Shown: positions 63,917-64,000 of the stretch, one piece after another | Layout of the letters: every line of letters begins with the position of its first letter | How positions within the stretch are numbered: the stretch's first letter is position 1 | Assembly: GCF_023476645.1 (NCBI RefSeq) | Contig: NZ_JAMCOJ010000004.1 | Coordinates: 402,141-466,140 of the forward strand | From: Cellulophaga sp. 20_2_10 | GTDB taxonomy: Bacteria; Bacteroidota; Bacteroidia; Flavobacteriales; Flavobacteriaceae | Direction: 5' to 3' | Length of the DNA stretch: 64,000 nt | Notes under the pieces: generated by a model | Seen by the model: the letters and a program-made list of their open reading frames with translations, nothing else | What the model was told of the DNA's origin: nothing | Databases searched by the model: none | Position numbers and translations under genes: made by a program

Positions 63917-64000
63917 TTATACGTTTAGCTTCTGTTTTATTTGATTTTGATAAACTGGTTTGGCAACTACCATTCTTTCAATTGTTTTATGAAATATACT
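63917..64000 (-). CDS. C-terminal end of an unidentified protein, possibly a transposase
   Basis: A minus-strand frame of 27 codons enters from the right edge and stops at 63917-63919. It reads SIFHKTIERMVV and ends QNQIKQKLNV. It directly adjoins the point where the glycoside hydrolase gene loses its similarity, so it may be the end of an insertion-sequence transposase. The fragment is too short to name a family. Confidence 0.35.
   Translation of the reverse strand, partial: SIFHKTIERMVVAKPVYQNQIKQKLNV

Larger units (their letters stand above)
48257..64000. mobile_element. Genomic island integrated at a tRNA gene (right end beyond window)
   Basis: The left junction is the tRNA 3' fragment with host terminator on its left. 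The sequence on its 5' side is foreign to the tRNA and begins with a tyrosine recombinase gene. Because the host tRNA ran on the minus strand, its intact copy should lie beyond the right end of the window. The cargo seen is the P450 operon, a SusCD-type operon, AraC regulator, T9SS protein and a broken glycoside hydrolase gene. Extent and mobility are inferred. Confidence 0.7.

Overview
The window is AT-rich chromosomal DNA of a marine Flavobacteriia member, in the range of Zobellia, Formosa, Maribacter or Cellulophaga. The evidence is gldF/gldG gliding genes beside dnaN, a type IX secretion (T9SS) sorting domain, a SusC/SusD pair, many Cys-lipoproteins whose Cys is followed by acidic residues, and TAnnTTTG-type promoter boxes. 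No rRNA genes or CRISPR array were found. The only tRNA sequence is a 3' fragment.

Region 1 (1-21,100) is almost entirely on the minus strand. It opens with a cbpA-like dnaJ gene and the start of cbpM. It is then dominated by secreted proteins and lipoproteins of unknown function: two secreted MORN_2-repeat proteins, a DUF1287 protein, a DUF1080 protein, a PQQ-like beta-propeller lipoprotein, and a tandem duplication of a two-lipoprotein unit (10.9-14.7 kb). A tRNA-dihydrouridine synthase gene lies among them.

Region 2 (21,100-48,200) is core genome: mnmE, an S9 dipeptidyl-peptidase, dnaN, gldG, gldF, an ABM monooxygenase, an S-adenosylmethionine hydrolase-type gene, phoH and purC. It also holds a multi-PAS histidine kinase with a single-domain response regulator, a LexA-like XRE/S24 regulator overlapping a DnaQ/GIY-YIG fusion nuclease gene, and a bacterial GH3-auxin-type adenylating enzyme. 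It ends in a stress-type cluster (PA2169 protein, aldehyde dehydrogenase, HPF, NADP oxidoreductase, AI-2E transporter, YihY).

Region 3 (48,260 to the right edge) looks like a genomic island. A 41-nt 3' fragment of a CAU-anticodon tRNA, still followed by its terminator, marks the left junction. Next comes a tyrosine recombinase gene broken by a single-base frameshift. The cargo is an operon for a cytochrome P450, a 2Fe-2S ferredoxin, a ferredoxin reductase, a zinc alcohol dehydrogenase and an esterase, with a divergent AraC regulator. A SusC/SusD/surface glycan-binding operon, a T9SS-sorted protein and the first ~45 codons of a glycoside hydrolase family 3 lipoprotein follow. The P450 set matches the CYP236A-type oxidative demethylation system for 6-O-methyl-D-galactose from red-algal porphyran/agar. 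The alcohol dehydrogenase and esterase may dispose of the formaldehyde released. The glycoside hydrolase ORF is interrupted within 90 bp of the window end by foreign sequence, possibly an insertion element.

Regulatory DNA stands out in region 3: an 11-bp inverted repeat between the P450 and araC genes, three copies of a 17-bp element plus an 18-bp perfect palindrome upstream of susC, and a tandem 11-bp repeat before the integrase. All functional calls come from reading the sequence; no database search was run.
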